DNA of 64,000 nt from Microvirga pakistanensis (GCF_004458765.1 NZ_SPJX01000184.1:310001-374000), one strand, 5' to 3'; positions 22,404-34,210 are shown, counted from the stretch's first letter. Numbers and translations are program-made. The notes: generated by a model from the letters alone, not told the origin.

Positions 22404-24167
22404 GTGTTGCACGTGCCTCCACCCGAACCGCAGACGAAGAGCCCTCCGCCCACGAGGGGCGTTCTCTCCCATGCGCGCGAGCTGTTTCGCTTGCGCCTCG
22501 ACAAGAGCACGTCGCGCGTGAGCCTGGCGGCTTTGTGCTTTGCCGGTCTCTTCACGGTCATCGGCGGACGGCTGGTGCAGCTCGCCGTCACGAGCGAGAC
22601 CACGAGCGAGATGCGCCGCGCGGCGTCCTCCGAGATTTCCGCGGCCCGTCCCGACATCGTGGATCGCAACGGCGACGTTCTCGCCACCGACGTGAAGATG
22701 GTGTCCGTCTTCGCGGAGCCGCGCAACATCATCGACAAGGACGAGGCGGTGGAACTGCTCACCGCCGTCCTGCCCGATCTCGATGCCACGGAGCTCCGGG
22801 ACAAGCTCAGCACCAAGAAAGGCTTCGTGTGGGTCAAGCGCGAGATCACGCCGCGCCAGCAGGCCGAAGTGCACCGGCTCGGCATTCCGGGCGTCGGCTT
22901 CCTGCCCGAGAACAAGCGCGTCTATCCCAACGCGGAGGCGGCGGCGCATGTGCTGGGCTTTGCCAATGTGGACAACGTGGGCATCGCCGGCATCGAGAAA
23001 TACATCGACAGCATGGGCCTGCAGGATCTCAACGGCGCAGGGTTCAACATCTCGGCCGCCGATCTGAAGCCTGTGGAGCTCTCCATCGATCTGCGCGTGC
23101 AGCATGCCCTTCGCGACGAGCTGATGAAGGGCATGGCGAAGTTCAAGGCGAAGGCCACTGCCGGCGCGATCATGGACGTCAACACCGGCGAGATCCTCGC
23201 CCTCGTCTCGCTGCCCGACTACGACCCCAACAACCCGGTCGACGCCCTCGACAAGGATCGCATCAACCGCATCAATGTGGGCGTGTTCGAGATGGGGTCC
23301 ACCTTCAAGGCGCTGACCGTCGCGATGGCGCTGGATTCCGGCAAGTACAACATCAACTCGACGCTCGATGCCCGCTCGGGCCTTCGCTACGGCAAGTTCA
23401 CCATCGGCGACTATCACGCGACCCACCGCGTGCTCACGGTGCCGGAGGTGTTCATCCACTCGTCGAACATCGGCACGGCGCGCATGGCGCTCGGCATCGG
23501 CGTCGAGGGCCACAAGGCCTTCCTGCGTAAGATGGGACAGCTCACGCGCCTCGAGACGGAGCTGCCGGAAAACGCCCTGCCGATCATCCCGCCGCGCTGG
23601 GGCGAGCTCAACACCATGACCATCGCCTTCGGCCACGGCCTTGCCGTCGCGCCTCTCCAGGCGCTCATGGCGGTCGGCGCGCTCGTGAACGGCGGCGTGC
23701 TCATCAAGCCGACATTCCTCAAGCGCGACGAGGCCGAGGCCCGCAGGAACGCCCTGCAGGTGCTCAAGCCGGAAACCAGCGAGGCCATGCGCTACGTGAT
23801 GCGCCTCAATGCCTCGAACCCCGCGGGATCCGCGGCGTCGGCCGCCATTGCGGGCTTCTATGTGGGCGGCAAGACCGGGACCGCGGAAAAGGTGATCAAC
23901 GGCCGCTATTCCAAGAACAAGAACTTCACGACGTTCACGGCCGTCGTTCCCGCCGACAAGCCGAAATACGTGTTCCTGACCATCATGGACGAGCCGCAGG
24001 CGGTCGAGGGCACCTACGGGTTCTCGACGGCCGGCTGGAATGCGGGGCCCGTCACGGGCAACGTCATCGAGCGTGTCGCGCCGTTGCTCGGCATTCCGCC
24101 TCGCTTCGAGCCGCCCGCGCAGCCTTTCCCCCTCATGTCCCGTCTCAACGCATGGGGCGTCCGGTAA
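22404..24167 (+). CDS. ftsI: Septal peptidoglycan transpeptidase FtsI (PBP3)
   Basis: This class B penicillin-binding protein cross-links septal peptidoglycan together with the glycosyltransferase FtsW. The 587-aa protein has a cytoplasmic N-terminal tail, one membrane helix (about 40-62), a PBP dimer domain (RPDIVDRNGDVLATDVK near its start) and the transpeptidase domain. Active-site motifs are S299-x-x-K302 (GSTFKAL), S353-S-N355 (HSSNIG) and K490-T-G492 (GGKTGTAEK). The start is GTG, 5 nt after the ftsL stop. It overlaps murE by one base (TAATG). Confidence 0.96.
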   Translation: MLHVPPPEPQTKSPPPTRGVLSHARELFRLRLDKSTSRVSLAALCFAGLFTVIGGRLVQLAVTSETTSEMRRAASSEISAARPDIVDRNGDVLATDVKMVSVFAEPRNIIDKDEAVELLTAVLPDLDATELRDKLSTKKGFVWVKREITPRQQAEVHRLGIPGVGFLPENKRVYPNAEAAAHVLGFANVDNVGIAGIEKYIDSMGLQDLNGAGFNISAADLKPVELSIDLRVQHALRDELMKGMAKFKAKATAGAIMDVNTGEILALVSLPDYDPNNPVDALDKDRINRINVGVFEMGSTFKALTVAMALDSGKYNINSTLDARSGLRYGKFTIGDYHATHRVLTVPEVFIHSSNIGTARMALGIGVEGHKAFLRKMGQLTRLETELPENALPIIPPRWGELNTMTIAFGHGLAVAPLQALMAVGALVNGGVLIKPTFLKRDEAEARRNALQVLKPETSEAMRYVMRLNASNPAGSAASAAIAGFYVGGKTGTAEKVINGRYSKNKNFTTFTAVVPADKPKYVFLTIMDEPQAVEGTYGFSTAGWNAGPVTGNVIERVAPLLGIPPRFEPPAQPFPLMSRLNAWGVR

Positions 24168-25633
24168 TGACGAATGCAATTCACTTGATCGATCTGCTTC
24201 CGGAAGCCGAGGGGCTCCCGGAGGCATCCGTGCCGGTCACCGGCATCGCGTCCGACAGCCGCAAGGTTGCCCAGGGCAGCGTGTTCTTCGCCGTGCCGGG
24301 GACGAAGGTCGACGGCATGAGCTTCGTGCCGCAGGCGGCCGCCGCCGGTGCGGCCGCCATCGTCGGCGAGGCGGAGCGTCCTGCCGCATTGTCCGGCGGC
24401 GTTGCCTATGTCCGGGTGCGGGACGTGCGAAGGGCGCTCGCTCTCGCGGCGTCGCGCTTCTATCCGCGCCAGCCGGAGACGATCGTCGCGGTCACGGGCA
24501 CGAGCGGCAAGAGCTCCGTGGCCGATTTCGCGCGCCAGCTCTTCGCCTTTCTCGGATACAAGTCCGCGAGCCTGGGCACGCTCGGGGTGATCACCTCCGA
24601 CGGAGCGGCTTACGGTTCGCTGACGACGCCCGATCCGATCTCGCTGCATCAGACCCTCGACAAGCTCGCGAAAGACGGCGTCACGCGCCTCGCCATGGAG
24701 GCCTCCTCGCACGGCATCGACCAGCGCCGGCTCGACGGGGTTCGCCTGAGCGCTGCGGGCTTCACCAATCTCGGCCGTGACCATCTCGATTATCACAGCA
24801 CCACCGAGGCCTACGCGGCCGCGAAGCTGCGCCTCTTCGATACGCTTCTGCCGGCCGATGCTCCCGCCATCATCAATGCCGATGGGCCTTATGCGGATGT
24901 ATTTCAGCACGGGGTGCGCAATCGTGGTCTGACGATGCTCACGACCGGAGGCCTGGGCGAGACGCTGCGCCTCGTCGAAGCGCGGCCGGAAGGCTTCACG
25001 CAGGCTCTGACCGTCGAGGCGTTCGGAAGGACCTTCGAGACGGCCCTGCCGCTCCTCGGCGGGTTCCAGGTCGAGAACGCGCTCGTGGCGGCGGGTCTCG
25101 TCCTGTCCGTCGAAGGCGAAGGACGGGCCGCCGAGGTCTTCGAAGGGTTCAAGACGCTCAAGGGCGTTTCCGGTCGCCTGGAACAGGTAGGCGAGGTCGA
25201 CGGCGCCATCTGCATCGTCGATTACGCGCACAAGCCCGATGCGCTGGCCCATGTGCTCGATGCGCTGCGTCCCTTCACCAGAGGCCGGCTCGTCTGCATC
25301 GTCGGCTGCGGTGGCGATCGTGATCGCGGCAAGCGCCCGCTCATGGGGCGCATCGCCGCCGACAAGGCGGATCTCGTCATCGTGACGGACGATAATCCTC
25401 GCTCGGAAGACCCTGCGGCGATCCGCGCCGAGGTGCTCAAGGGGGCTCCCGGCGCCCGCGAGATCGGCGACCGGGCCCTGGCCATCCGCACCGCCGTGAA
25501 GGAGCTTCAAGGGGGCGACATTCTGGTCGTGGCCGGCAAAGGTCATGAAACGGGCCAAATCATCGGCGACCGGACCCTGCCGTTCTCGGATCACGACGAG
25601 GTCCGGGCGGCTATTGCGGAGAGACAGGGATGA
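24167..25633 (+). CDS. murE: UDP-MurNAc-dipeptide:meso-diaminopimelate ligase MurE
   Basis: This cytoplasmic ATP-dependent ligase adds the third residue of the peptidoglycan stem peptide. The 488-aa protein has the Mur ligase P-loop VTGTSGKSS, LAMEASSHGIDQ, FTNLGRDHLDYH and the DNPR motif (D409-R412, in TDDNPRSEDP) that selects meso-diaminopimelate over lysine, as expected for a Gram-negative. ATG 24167 overlaps the ftsI stop (TAATG); an in-frame ATG at 24152 would add five residues (MGRPV) and is less likely. The stop overlaps murF by 4 bases. Confidence 0.96.
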   Translation: MTNAIHLIDLLPEAEGLPEASVPVTGIASDSRKVAQGSVFFAVPGTKVDGMSFVPQAAAAGAAAIVGEAERPAALSGGVAYVRVRDVRRALALAASRFYPRQPETIVAVTGTSGKSSVADFARQLFAFLGYKSASLGTLGVITSDGAAYGSLTTPDPISLHQTLDKLAKDGVTRLAMEASSHGIDQRRLDGVRLSAAGFTNLGRDHLDYHSTTEAYAAAKLRLFDTLLPADAPAIINADGPYADVFQHGVRNRGLTMLTTGGLGETLRLVEARPEGFTQALTVEAFGRTFETALPLLGGFQVENALVAAGLVLSVEGEGRAAEVFEGFKTLKGVSGRLEQVGEVDGAICIVDYAHKPDALAHVLDALRPFTRGRLVCIVGCGGDRDRGKRPLMGRIAADKADLVIVTDDNPRSEDPAAIRAEVLKGAPGAREIGDRALAIRTAVKELQGGDILVVAGKGHETGQIIGDRTLPFSDHDEVRAAIAERQG

Positions 25634-27060
25634 GTTCGCCCTTGTGGACCTTGGACGAGATCGTGGCCGCCACCGGCGCCCGCGTCGGCAGCGGCTTTCG
25701 GCAGGCGACCGGCGCTTCCATCGATACGCGCACGCTCGAGCCGGGCGATCTCTACTTCGCCATCAAGGGCGACGTTCATGACGGCCATGATTTCGTGCCG
25801 GCCGCCCTGGAGAAGGGCGCGTCGGGCGCCGTCGTCTCCGAGGAAAAGGCGCCCGCCTTCGCGTCGGACAAGCTGATCGTGGTGCCGGACGTGCTCGAGG
25901 CCATGCGTCGGCTCGGCCGCGCGGCCCGCCAGCGCACGAATGCCCGAATCGTCGCGATTACGGGTTCGGTGGGCAAGACCGGCACCAAGGAGGCCATGCG
26001 CCTGGCGCTCTCCCGCCAGGGGGCAACGCACGCGTCGGTCGCATCCTACAACAACCATTGGGGTGTGCCGCTCACGCTGTCGCGCATGCCGCGCGAAACG
26101 GAGTTCGGGATCTTCGAGATCGGCATGAACCATGCCCACGAGATCCTGCCGCTCACTGCGATGGTTCGCCCGCACGTGGCGGTGATCACCACCATCGAGC
26201 CGGTGCATATCGAATTTTTCCCCTCGCTGTGGGGCATTGCCGACGCGAAGGGCGAGATCTTCTCCGGGATCGAGCCCGGCGGTACGGCCGTCATCAACCG
26301 CGACAGCCCCTATTTCGAACGCATGAAGGCCCATGCCCTGGCGTCTCGCGCCGGCCGCGTGGTCTCCTTCGGCGAGCACGAGGCGGCCGATATCCGCGCC
26401 GAGCGGATCCTCGTGAAGCCCGACCAGTCCATCGTCGAGGCCCGCGTCTTCGGGCAGCTCGTCACCTACCGGATCGCCACCGCGGGCCGGCATATCGCGC
26501 TCAACTCCCTGAGCGTGCTCGCCGCATCCCATGCGCTCGGCGCGGACCTTGCGCAGGTGGCGCTCTCCTTCGCCGAACTGAAGCCTCCCGTCGGCCGCGG
26601 CGAGCGGACCATGCTGTCCGTCGGCGATGACGGGGCGCTCCTCATCGATGAAAGCTACAATGCGAATCCGGCCTCCATGCGGGCGGCGCTGGCCAATCTG
26701 GGCGCCGTGGAACTGGGCCGTCAGGCGCGGCGTCTTGCGGTTCTCGGCGACATGAAGGAACTGGGCGAGAAGGGCCCGAGCCTTCACGAGGAACTCGCGG
26801 AAGCGGTCGAGGCCAACAGGATCGACCTCGTGTTCGCGGCCGGGCCGCTGATGAAGAACCTGGTGGATCGCCTTCCCAAGGCGAAGGTGGCGCTGCACGC
26901 CGAGACCTCCGCGGATCTCGTCGACGCGGTCTGCGCCGCGATCCGCCCCGGCGACGCGGTGACCGTCAAGGGATCGCTCAGCATGAAGATGGCTCTGGTT
27001 GTCAAGGCTCTGAAAGAACGTTACGGCGCGAGCCCATCGGCACACGCGCTGAAAGGATGA
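25630..27060 (+). CDS. murF: UDP-MurNAc-tripeptide:D-Ala-D-Ala ligase MurF
   Basis: This enzyme adds D-Ala-D-Ala to the tripeptide made by MurE, giving the complete UDP-MurNAc-pentapeptide. The 476-aa protein shows [17 protein letters not shown], the P-loop [37 protein letters not shown] and [15 protein letters not shown], the last typical of MurF. It begins on the murE stop (ATGA overlap) and is followed 7 nt later by mraY. Confidence 0.96.
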   Translation: MSSPLWTLDEIVAATGARVGSGFRQATGASIDTRTLEPGDLYFAIKGDVHDGHDFVPAALEKGASGAVVSEEKAPAFASDKLIVVPDVLEAMRRLGRAARQRTNARIVAITGSVGKTGTKEAMRLALSRQGATHASVASYNNHWGVPLTLSRMPRETEFGIFEIGMNHAHEILPLTAMVRPHVAVITTIEPVHIEFFPSLWGIADAKGEIFSGIEPGGTAVINRDSPYFERMKAHALASRAGRVVSFGEHEAADIRAERILVKPDQSIVEARVFGQLVTYRIATAGRHIALNSLSVLAASHALGADLAQVALSFAELKPPVGRGERTMLSVGDDGALLIDESYNANPASMRAALANLGAVELGRQARRLAVLGDMKELGEKGPSLHEELAEAVEANRIDLVFAAGPLMKNLVDRLPKAKVALHAETSADLVDAVCAAIRPGDAVTVKGSLSMKMALVVKALKERYGASPSAHALKG

Positions 27061-27067
27061 ACATTCC

Positions 27068-28153
27068 ATGTTGACCTGGTTGGCTGAACTCAGCCCCTAT
27101 TTCAGCCCCCTCAATATCTTCCGCTACATCACGTTCCGGACCGGGGGCGCGACGGCGACCGCCATGCTCTTCGTCTTCCTGTTCGGGCCTGCGATCATTT
27201 CGCTCCTGCGCCTGAAGCAGGGCAAGGGGCAGCCGATCCGCGAGGACGGGCCGCAATCGCACCTTTTGACGAAGCGCGGCACGCCGACCATGGGCGGCCT
27301 GATGATCATGGCGGGCGTGCTGGTCTCGACCCTTCTGTGGGCGAACCTCGAAAACCCGTATGTCTGGATCGTGCTTTTCGTCACGGTGGGCTTCGGCGCC
27401 ATCGGGTTCTACGACGATTACCTGAAGGTCACCAAGCAGTCGCACAAGGGCTTCTCCGGCAAGTCGCGCCTCGCCATCGAGGCGATCATCGCGGCGGTGG
27501 CCTGCATCGCCATTTCCTACGTGGAAGCGCCCGGCCTCGCGAACAAGCTGGCGCTGCCGTTCTCGAAGGACCTGATCTTCAATCTCGGCTGGTTCTACAT
27601 CATCTTCGCCGGGTTCGTGATCGTCGGCGCCGGCAACGCGGTGAACATCACGGACGGGCTCGACGGTCTTGCCATCGTGCCGGTGATGATCGCCGCGGGC
27701 ACCTTCGGGTTCATCGCGTATCTCTCCGGCAACGCGGTCTTCGCCAACTACCTGCAGATCCATTTCGTGCCCGGCACCGGCGAGCTCGCCGTAATCTGCG
27801 GCGCGCTGATCGGCGCGGGCATCGGCTTTCTCTGGTTCAACGCGCCGCCCGCTCAGATCTTCATGGGCGATACCGGGTCGTTGGCTCTGGGCGGACTTCT
27901 CGGCACCATCGCGGTGGCCACCAAGCACGAGGTCGTCCTCGCCATTGTCGGCGGCCTCTTCGTGCTGGAGATCATGTCGGTGATCATCCAGGTCGCCTCG
28001 TTCAAGCTCACGGGCAAGCGCGTCTTCAAGATGGCGCCGATCCACCATCACTTCGAGCAGCTCGGATGGACCGAGCCGCAGGTCGTGATCCGCTTCTGGA
28101 TCATCGCCGTGGTGCTCGCCCTGGTGGGCCTCTCGACCCTCAAGCTGCGGTAA
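27068..28153 (+). CDS. mraY: Phospho-MurNAc-pentapeptide transferase MraY
   Basis: This inner-membrane enzyme transfers phospho-MurNAc-pentapeptide to undecaprenyl phosphate, forming lipid I. The 361-aa protein has about ten membrane helices. Diagnostic cytoplasmic motifs are [26 protein letters not shown] (Asp pair for Mg and lipid phosphate), [26 protein letters not shown] and [12 protein letters not shown]. It lies in the middle of the Mur-ligase genes, 7 nt after murF and 5 nt before murD. Confidence 0.97.
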   Translation: MLTWLAELSPYFSPLNIFRYITFRTGGATATAMLFVFLFGPAIISLLRLKQGKGQPIREDGPQSHLLTKRGTPTMGGLMIMAGVLVSTLLWANLENPYVWIVLFVTVGFGAIGFYDDYLKVTKQSHKGFSGKSRLAIEAIIAAVACIAISYVEAPGLANKLALPFSKDLIFNLGWFYIIFAGFVIVGAGNAVNITDGLDGLAIVPVMIAAGTFGFIAYLSGNAVFANYLQIHFVPGTGELAVICGALIGAGIGFLWFNAPPAQIFMGDTGSLALGGLLGTIAVATKHEVVLAIVGGLFVLEIMSVIIQVASFKLTGKRVFKMAPIHHHFEQLGWTEPQVVIRFWIIAVVLALVGLSTLKLR

Positions 28154-28158
28154 CAGTC

Positions 28159-29550
28159 ATGACGCCCGTCACCACCTTCTCCGGCAAAACCCTCGCTCTC
28201 TTCGGCCTCGGCGGCTCGGGGCTCGCGACGGCGCTTGCCCTGAAGGAGGGCGGAGCCCACCTCATCGCCTGCGACGACAATCCGGCCAAGATGGCGGAGG
28301 CCGCCGCAAAAGGCATCGAGACGGGCGATCTGCGCCAGCTCGATTGGTCGAAGGTGTCCGCGCTCGTCCTCTCGCCCGGCGTGCCGCTCACCCATCCCGA
28401 GCCGCATTGGTCGGCGAAGCTCGCGAAAGCGGCAGGCGTCGCGATCATCGGCGACATCGAGCTCTTCTGCCGCGAGCGCGCGAAGATCGCCCCGAACGCA
28501 CCCTTCATCGCCATCACCGGCACCAACGGAAAGTCCACCACGACGGCGCTCGTCGCGCATATCCTGCGCGAGGCGGGCCGCGACGTGCAGATGGGCGGCA
28601 ATATCGGCACGGCGATCCTCTCGCTCGAACCGCCGTCCGACGACCGCATCCACGTGATCGAGTGCTCCTCGTTCCAGATCGATCTCGCGCCGTCGCTCGC
28701 GCCGACGATCGGCGTGCATCTCAATCTCTCGCCCGATCATATCGACCGGCATGGCACGATGGAGAACTATGCGGCGATCAAGGAGCGGCTGGTCGCGAAG
28801 GCGAGCCTCGCGATCATCGGCGTCGACGATCCGATGAGCCAGGCGATCGCCGAGGCCTGCGAGGCCAAGGGCGTGAACGTCGCCCGCATCTCGGTTGAGC
28901 CGCTCGGTGTGAAGGGGGTCTTCGCGGACGGCGAAACTCTGGTCGGCGTGGCAGGCGCCGATGCGGCTCCCATCGCCCATCTGTCGGGCATCGGTTCGCT
29001 GCGCGGTGCGCACAACGCGCAGAATGCAGCTGCGGCCGTCGCGGTCGCCCTGGCCCTGAATGTGTCCCCGGATCGGATCCGCTCCGGCCTCGGCACCTTC
29101 CCCGGCCTTCCTCACCGCATGGAAGAGGTCGGGCGCATCGGCTCCACGCTCTTCATCAACGATTCAAAGGCCACCAACGCCGATTCCACCGAGAAGGCGC
29201 TCAAGTCCTTCGACAACATCCTTTGGATTCTCGGCGGGAAGGCGAAGGAAGGCGGCATCGAACCGTTGCGGGACTACTTCCCCAAGATCCGCAAGGCCTA
29301 CCTGATCGGCGCGGCGGCGGAGGAATTCTCGCAGACGCTCGGGGGCGACGTTCCTCATGCTCTCAGCGGGACGCTCGACAAAGCCGTTGAGGAAGCCGCG
29401 CGGGATGCGGCGGCGATGGAGGGCCCCGCGGTCGTTCTGCTCTCGCCCGCCTGTGCGTCCTACGATCAGTTTGCGAATTACGAAGTGCGCGGAAATCAAT
29501 TCCGCGAATTGGTCCGGACCCTGCCGGGCCTCGAAGCCAGGGGGGCTTAG
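28159..29550 (+). CDS. murD: UDP-MurNAc-L-Ala:D-glutamate ligase MurD
   Basis: This cytoplasmic ligase adds D-Glu to UDP-MurNAc-L-Ala. The 463-aa protein has an N-terminal UDP-binding Rossmann domain ([16 protein letters not shown]), the P-loop [46 protein letters not shown] and [12 protein letters not shown], followed by [11 protein letters not shown] and [14 protein letters not shown] 28159 is 5 nt after the mraY stop; the frame remains open far upstream but only as an overlap with mraY. ftsW begins 2 nt after the stop. Confidence 0.96.
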   Translation: MTPVTTFSGKTLALFGLGGSGLATALALKEGGAHLIACDDNPAKMAEAAAKGIETGDLRQLDWSKVSALVLSPGVPLTHPEPHWSAKLAKAAGVAIIGDIELFCRERAKIAPNAPFIAITGTNGKSTTTALVAHILREAGRDVQMGGNIGTAILSLEPPSDDRIHVIECSSFQIDLAPSLAPTIGVHLNLSPDHIDRHGTMENYAAIKERLVAKASLAIIGVDDPMSQAIAEACEAKGVNVARISVEPLGVKGVFADGETLVGVAGADAAPIAHLSGIGSLRGAHNAQNAAAAVAVALALNVSPDRIRSGLGTFPGLPHRMEEVGRIGSTLFINDSKATNADSTEKALKSFDNILWILGGKAKEGGIEPLRDYFPKIRKAYLIGAAAEEFSQTLGGDVPHALSGTLDKAVEEAARDAAAMEGPAVVLLSPACASYDQFANYEVRGNQFRELVRTLPGLEARGA

Positions 29551-29552
29551 AC

Positions 29553-30695
29553 ATGGTATCGCGCGCGGAACGCTCGGCCTTCAGCGATTGGTGGTGGACC
29601 GTCGACCGGCTGCTGCTGGCGGCGCTCGCCTGCCTCATGCTGGCGGGCCTGGTCTTTCTCATGGCGGGCGGCCCGCCCGTGGCGGAGCGCCTGGGGCTCT
29701 CGACCTTCCACTTCGTGAACCGCCAGGTGCTGTTCCTGGTCCCGGCGCTTCTCATCATGCTGCCGGTCTCGTTCCTGTCCCTGCGCCACATCCGCCGCCT
29801 CGCCCTGCTGGTCTATGCGGGCGCGATGGTGCTGATCGGGCTCGCGTTCCAGTTCGGGCCCGAGATCAAGGGTGCGCATCGCTGGATCATGATCGGCCCG
29901 CTCGGCGTTCAGCCGTCCGAGTTCATGAAGCCCGCCTTCGTGGTTCTCGCCGCCTGGGCCTTCTCCGAAGGGGCGCGGCGCAAGGACATGCCGGGCGCCT
30001 TGCTCGCCCTGATGCTCCTGCCGGCGACGATCATCCCGCTCATCCTTCAGCCCGATTTCGGCCAGACCATGCTCGTGACCATCGTGTGGTGCGGCCTGTT
30101 CTTCGTGGCCGGCCTGCACTGGTTCTGGGTGATGGGCCTGGGCGGCGCGGGCCTCGTGGGCATCGTCGCGGCCTATGAATTCCTGCCGCACGTGCGCGCC
30201 CGCATCGAGCGCTTCCTCGACAAGGATTCGGGCGATACCTTCCAGGTGGACATGGCGATGGAATCGTTCTCGCGCGGCGGCTGGCTGGGGCGCGGCCCAG
30301 GCGAGGGAACCGTCAAGCGGATCCTGCCCGATGCGCATACGGATTTCATCTTCGCCGTGACGGCGGAGGAATTCGGCATCGTCGTGTGCCTCGCCCTGCT
30401 GGTGCTCTTCGCCTTCATCGTGCTGCGCGGTCTCATGCTGGCGCGCCGCAACGAGGACACCTTCTGCCGCCTCGCGGCGACGGGCCTCATCCTCATGTTC
30501 GGGCTCCAGGCGGCCATCAACATGATGGTGAACGTGCACCTCATGCCCGCCAAGGGCATGACGCTGCCCTTCATCTCCTACGGCGGTTCCTCGTTGATGT
30601 CGCTGGCGCTGGGCATGGGTTTCCTCATCGCGCTCACCCGCCGCCGTCCGCGCTCGGAGATGATGGGGCAGCTCAACCAGGATTGGCAGCGTTGA
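29553..30695 (+). CDS. ftsW: Septal peptidoglycan glycosyltransferase FtsW (SEDS)
   Basis: This polytopic inner-membrane SEDS protein polymerises lipid II at the septum with FtsI. The 380-aa sequence has about ten membrane helices. Conserved SEDS motifs are GAHRWIMIGPLGVQPSEFMK, LQPDFGQTML, LPDAHTDFIFAV (carrying the essential Asp region) and GMTLPFISYGGSS near the end. Its stop overlaps the murG start by one base (TGATG). Confidence 0.96.
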   Translation: MVSRAERSAFSDWWWTVDRLLLAALACLMLAGLVFLMAGGPPVAERLGLSTFHFVNRQVLFLVPALLIMLPVSFLSLRHIRRLALLVYAGAMVLIGLAFQFGPEIKGAHRWIMIGPLGVQPSEFMKPAFVVLAAWAFSEGARRKDMPGALLALMLLPATIIPLILQPDFGQTMLVTIVWCGLFFVAGLHWFWVMGLGGAGLVGIVAAYEFLPHVRARIERFLDKDSGDTFQVDMAMESFSRGGWLGRGPGEGTVKRILPDAHTDFIFAVTAEEFGIVVCLALLVLFAFIVLRGLMLARRNEDTFCRLAATGLILMFGLQAAINMMVNVHLMPAKGMTLPFISYGGSSLMSLALGMGFLIALTRRRPRSEMMGQLNQDWQR

Positions 30696-31813
30696 TGGAA
30701 GCGCCCCTGATCCTCCTCACCGCCGGCGGCACCGGCGGCCATCTCTTCCCGGCGGAGGCGCTGGCCAACGTGCTGAAGGCCTCCGGCTGCCGCGTGGTGC
30801 TCGCCACCGACAAGCGCGCCAATGCCTATGCGGGCTCTTTCCCGGCGGACGAGATCATCGAGATTCCCTCCGCCACGCCGTCCGGCCGCTCGGTGCCCAA
30901 GATGGCGAAGGCGGCGCTGCTGCTCGCGCAGGGCACGTTCAGGGCCATGGCCGTGATCCGCCGGCTGAAGCCGGACGCGGTGGTCGGCTTCGGCGGTTAC
31001 CCCACGGTGCCGCCCGTCCTGGCCGCGTCGCTCCTCAAGGTTCCAACGGCGATCCACGAGGCCAACGGCGTGATGGGCCGGGCCAACCGCCTGCTCGCGC
31101 GCCGCTCGTCGCTGATCGCGACGGGCTTTGCCGGCATCAAGGGCATCCCGGCGAACGTGCCGGGAAGGGTGATCCAGACCGGGAACCCGATCCGCCCGGC
31201 GGTGCTGGAGGCGGCCGGGCAGGCCTATGCCCCCCTCGAGCCGAACGGGCGGATGCGCCTTCTCGTGGTGGGCGGGAGCCAGGGCGCGCGGGTGATGAGC
31301 GACGTGGTGCCCCCGGCCATCGAGCTTCTGCCGCAGGATCTGCGCGAGCGCCTCGTGATCACCCAGCAGGCGAGGGGAGAGGACCTGGAACGGGTCCGCG
31401 CCCATTACGGGCGTCTCGGCGTGGCATTCGAGGCGGAACCCTTCTTCACGGATCTGCCCAGGCGCCTGGGCGAGGCTCATCTCGTCGTCGCCCGCTCCGG
31501 CGCCTCGACGGTCGCCGAGCTTGCGGCGATCGGCCGCCCGTCGATCCTCGTGCCCCTGCCGGGCTCCCTCGATCAGGACCAGGCCGCCAACGCCAAAACC
31601 CTTGGAGACCTTGGCGCTGCCATCGTTTGCCCACAAACGGAATTCACCCCTGAGCGCCTGGCGGCCGAGATCCGGTCCACTTTTCAAGAGCCTGAACGCT
31701 TGACCAAAGCCGCCGCCGCCGCACATAGCGCCAGCATCACGGATGCGGCCGAGCGGCTGGCTCACGCCGTCCTCGACCTGATTCATCTTAACAAGAACGG
31801 AAAGCCTTCATGA
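30695..31813 (+). CDS. murG: Lipid II synthase, UDP-GlcNAc transferase MurG
   Basis: This peripheral inner-membrane glycosyltransferase adds GlcNAc to lipid I to make lipid II. The 372-aa GT-B protein shows [17 protein letters not shown] (first glycine loop), [45 protein letters not shown] and the donor-binding [22 protein letters not shown] 30695 overlaps the ftsW stop; the frame continues upstream only as an overlap with ftsW. The stop overlaps murC by 4 bases. Confidence 0.96.
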   Translation: MEAPLILLTAGGTGGHLFPAEALANVLKASGCRVVLATDKRANAYAGSFPADEIIEIPSATPSGRSVPKMAKAALLLAQGTFRAMAVIRRLKPDAVVGFGGYPTVPPVLAASLLKVPTAIHEANGVMGRANRLLARRSSLIATGFAGIKGIPANVPGRVIQTGNPIRPAVLEAAGQAYAPLEPNGRMRLLVVGGSQGARVMSDVVPPAIELLPQDLRERLVITQQARGEDLERVRAHYGRLGVAFEAEPFFTDLPRRLGEAHLVVARSGASTVAELAAIGRPSILVPLPGSLDQDQAANAKTLGDLGAAIVCPQTEFTPERLAAEIRSTFQEPERLTKAAAAAHSASITDAAERLAHAVLDLIHLNKNGKPS

Positions 31814-33225
31814 AACTGCCGCCGAAGCTAGGTCCCATTCACTTCATCGGTATCGGCGGCATCGGCATGTCGGGCATCGCCGAGGTCATGCACAATCTGG
31901 GCTACACGGTTCAGGGTTCGGACGCGGCCGACAACTACAACGTCAAGCGTCTCGCCGATAAGGGCATCAAGACCTTCATCGGCCACAAGGCCGAGAACGT
32001 GGAGGATGCCGAGATCGTCGTGGTCTCCACCGCGATCAAGCGCGACAACCCGGAACTGGTCGTCGCCCGCGAGAAGCGCCTGCCGGTCGTGCGCCGCGCC
32101 GAGATGCTCGCCGAGCTCATGCGCTTCAAGTCCTGCGTCGCGGTGGCGGGCACCCACGGCAAGACGACGACGACCTCGCTCGTCGCAACGCTTCTCGACG
32201 CCGGCGGCCTGGACCCGACCGTCATCAACGGCGGCATCATCAACGCCTACGGCACCAATGCACGCATGGGCGACGGCCAGTGGATGGTGGTGGAGGCGGA
32301 CGAATCCGACGGCACCTTCCTCAAGCTCCCGGCCGACGTCGCCATCGTGACCAATATCGATGCCGAGCATCTCGATCACTTCGGCACCTATGACGCCATC
32401 AAGGACGCGTTCCGCTCCTTCATCGATTCGATCCCGTTCTACGGATTCGCGGTGATGTGCATCGATCACCCGACAGTGCAGGATCTGGTCGGCCGCATCG
32501 AGGATCGCCGCATCATCACCTACGGCGAGAACCCGCAGGCGGACGTGCGCCTCATGGACGTGGATTCGCGCGGCGGGCAGAACCGCTTCCGCGTCATGAT
32601 CCGCGACCGCCGTCCCGGCTTCCGGCTCGAGCTCGAAGATCTCGTCCTGCCCATGCCGGGCGCCCACAATGCGCTCAATGCGACTGCGGCGATCGCCGTC
32701 GCGCATGAGCTCGGCGTCTCGCCCGATGCGATCCGCAAGGCGCTTGGCGGTTTCGGCGGCGTGAAGCGCCGCTTCACCCGCACGGGCGAGTGGAACGGCG
32801 TCACGGTGTTCGACGATTACGGCCACCATCCCATCGAGATCGCGGCCGTGCTGAAGGCCGCGCGCGCCTCGACGGACGGTCAGGTGATCGCCGTCGTGCA
32901 GCCCCACCGCTATTCGCGCCTGTCGTCGCTGTTCGATCAGTTCTGCACCTGCTTCAACGATGCGGATTCCGTCATCGTCGCTCCGGTCTATGCGGCGGGC
33001 GAGCAGCCGATCCCCGGCGCCGACCGCGATGCGCTCGTCTCGGGCCTGAAGGCGCGCGGCCACCGCAACGTGATGGCGCTCGAGAAGTCCGAGGAGCTCG
33101 CGGGCCTCATCAAGGGCGTGGCGAAGCCGGGCGATTACGTGATCTGCCTCGGCGCCGGCAATATCACGCAATGGGCCTATGCGCTGCCGGGTGAACTCGA
33201 GGCGCTGGGCGAGAAGGCGGCCTGA
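31810..33225 (+). CDS. murC: UDP-MurNAc:L-alanine ligase MurC
   Basis: This is the first of the Mur ligases: it adds L-Ala to UDP-MurNAc. The 471-aa protein shows [20 protein letters not shown] (UDP-binding N-terminal domain), the P-loop [39 protein letters not shown] and [15 protein letters not shown], all typical of MurC. It starts on the murG stop (ATGA overlap) and its own stop overlaps murB by one base (TGATG). Confidence 0.97.
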   Translation: MKLPPKLGPIHFIGIGGIGMSGIAEVMHNLGYTVQGSDAADNYNVKRLADKGIKTFIGHKAENVEDAEIVVVSTAIKRDNPELVVAREKRLPVVRRAEMLAELMRFKSCVAVAGTHGKTTTTSLVATLLDAGGLDPTVINGGIINAYGTNARMGDGQWMVVEADESDGTFLKLPADVAIVTNIDAEHLDHFGTYDAIKDAFRSFIDSIPFYGFAVMCIDHPTVQDLVGRIEDRRIITYGENPQADVRLMDVDSRGGQNRFRVMIRDRRPGFRLELEDLVLPMPGAHNALNATAAIAVAHELGVSPDAIRKALGGFGGVKRRFTRTGEWNGVTVFDDYGHHPIEIAAVLKAARASTDGQVIAVVQPHRYSRLSSLFDQFCTCFNDADSVIVAPVYAAGEQPIPGADRDALVSGLKARGHRNVMALEKSEELAGLIKGVAKPGDYVICLGAGNITQWAYALPGELEALGEKAA

Positions 33226-34145
33226 TGTTCGCGGACATCACTCCCGGCCTGAAGGCCTCGATGCCGGAGCTGCGCGGCAAGCTGGAGGCCAACGCCCCCA
33301 CGGCGCCGCTCTCCTGGTTCCGCACGGGCGGCCCGGCGCAGGTGCTGTTCACGCCCGCCGACACGGCCGATCTCGCCTATTTCCTGCAGCGCCTCGACCG
33401 GCAGGTGCCGGTGCTCGTGGTGGGCCTGGGCTCGAACCTGCTCATCCGCGACGGCGGCTGGGAGGGTGTCGTGATTCGCCTGGGCAAGGGATTTGCCGAG
33501 GTTGCCGTCGAACCGGGCCTGCGCATCCGCGCCGGCGCGGGCGCGCCCGACGTGAAGGTGGCGCGCGCGGCGGCGGAGGCGGGCATCGCGGGCCTCTCGT
33601 TCCTGCGCGGCATTCCCGGCACCATCGGCGGGGCGCTGCGCATGAACGGCGGCGCCTACGGCGGCGAGACGAAGGACGTGCTCGTCGAAGCCAGGGGCGT
33701 GACCCGCAATGGCGAGCTCGTCTCATTCACCAACGCGCAGATGGGCTTCACCTATCGCCATTCGAGCGTGCCGGACGACGTGATCTTCACCGAGGCCCTG
33801 TTCGAGGGCCGACCCGGCAATCCGGACGAGATCCTGGCCGAGATGAACGCCATCACGGAGGCGCGCTCCTCCACGCAGCCGGTCAATACCCGAACGGGAG
33901 GCTCGACCTTCAAGAACCCTCCGGGCCGGAAGGCCTGGGAACTGGTCGATGCCGCCGGATGCCGCGGCTTGAGGATCGGCGACGCCCAGGTCTCCGAAAT
34001 GCACTGCAACTTCCTGATCAACCACGGCTCCGCCTCGGCGGCCGATATCGAGAATCTCGGCGAGGAAGTCCGCCGCCGGGTTCGCGAGATGGCGGGCGTG
34101 GAGCTCGAATGGGAGATCAAGCGGGTCGGTCTTGCACGGGAATAG
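33225..34145 (+). CDS. murB: UDP-N-acetylenolpyruvoylglucosamine reductase MurB
   Basis: This FAD enzyme reduces UDP-GlcNAc-enolpyruvate to UDP-MurNAc with NADPH. The 306-aa protein has the FAD-binding segments [10 protein letters not shown] and [15 protein letters not shown], then [34 protein letters not shown], and the substrate domain with [20 protein letters not shown] and [17 protein letters not shown]. The last includes the conserved Cys-Asn-Phe-Leu-Ile-Asn typical of alphaproteobacterial MurB. It starts on the murC stop; a 65-nt gap, the first real gap since murD, follows before ddl and contains a GTTAACG at 34160-34166. Confidence 0.96.
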   Translation: MFADITPGLKASMPELRGKLEANAPTAPLSWFRTGGPAQVLFTPADTADLAYFLQRLDRQVPVLVVGLGSNLLIRDGGWEGVVIRLGKGFAEVAVEPGLRIRAGAGAPDVKVARAAAEAGIAGLSFLRGIPGTIGGALRMNGGAYGGETKDVLVEARGVTRNGELVSFTNAQMGFTYRHSSVPDDVIFTEALFEGRPGNPDEILAEMNAITEARSSTQPVNTRTGGSTFKNPPGRKAWELVDAAGCRGLRIGDAQVSEMHCNFLINHGSASAADIENLGEEVRRRVREMAGVELEWEIKRVGLARE

Positions 34146-34210
34146 CCCCGAATCACTTTGTTAACGACCGGCTGTTTCACTGAGGCCGGCTGCATGTCGA
34201 GGAGTCCATC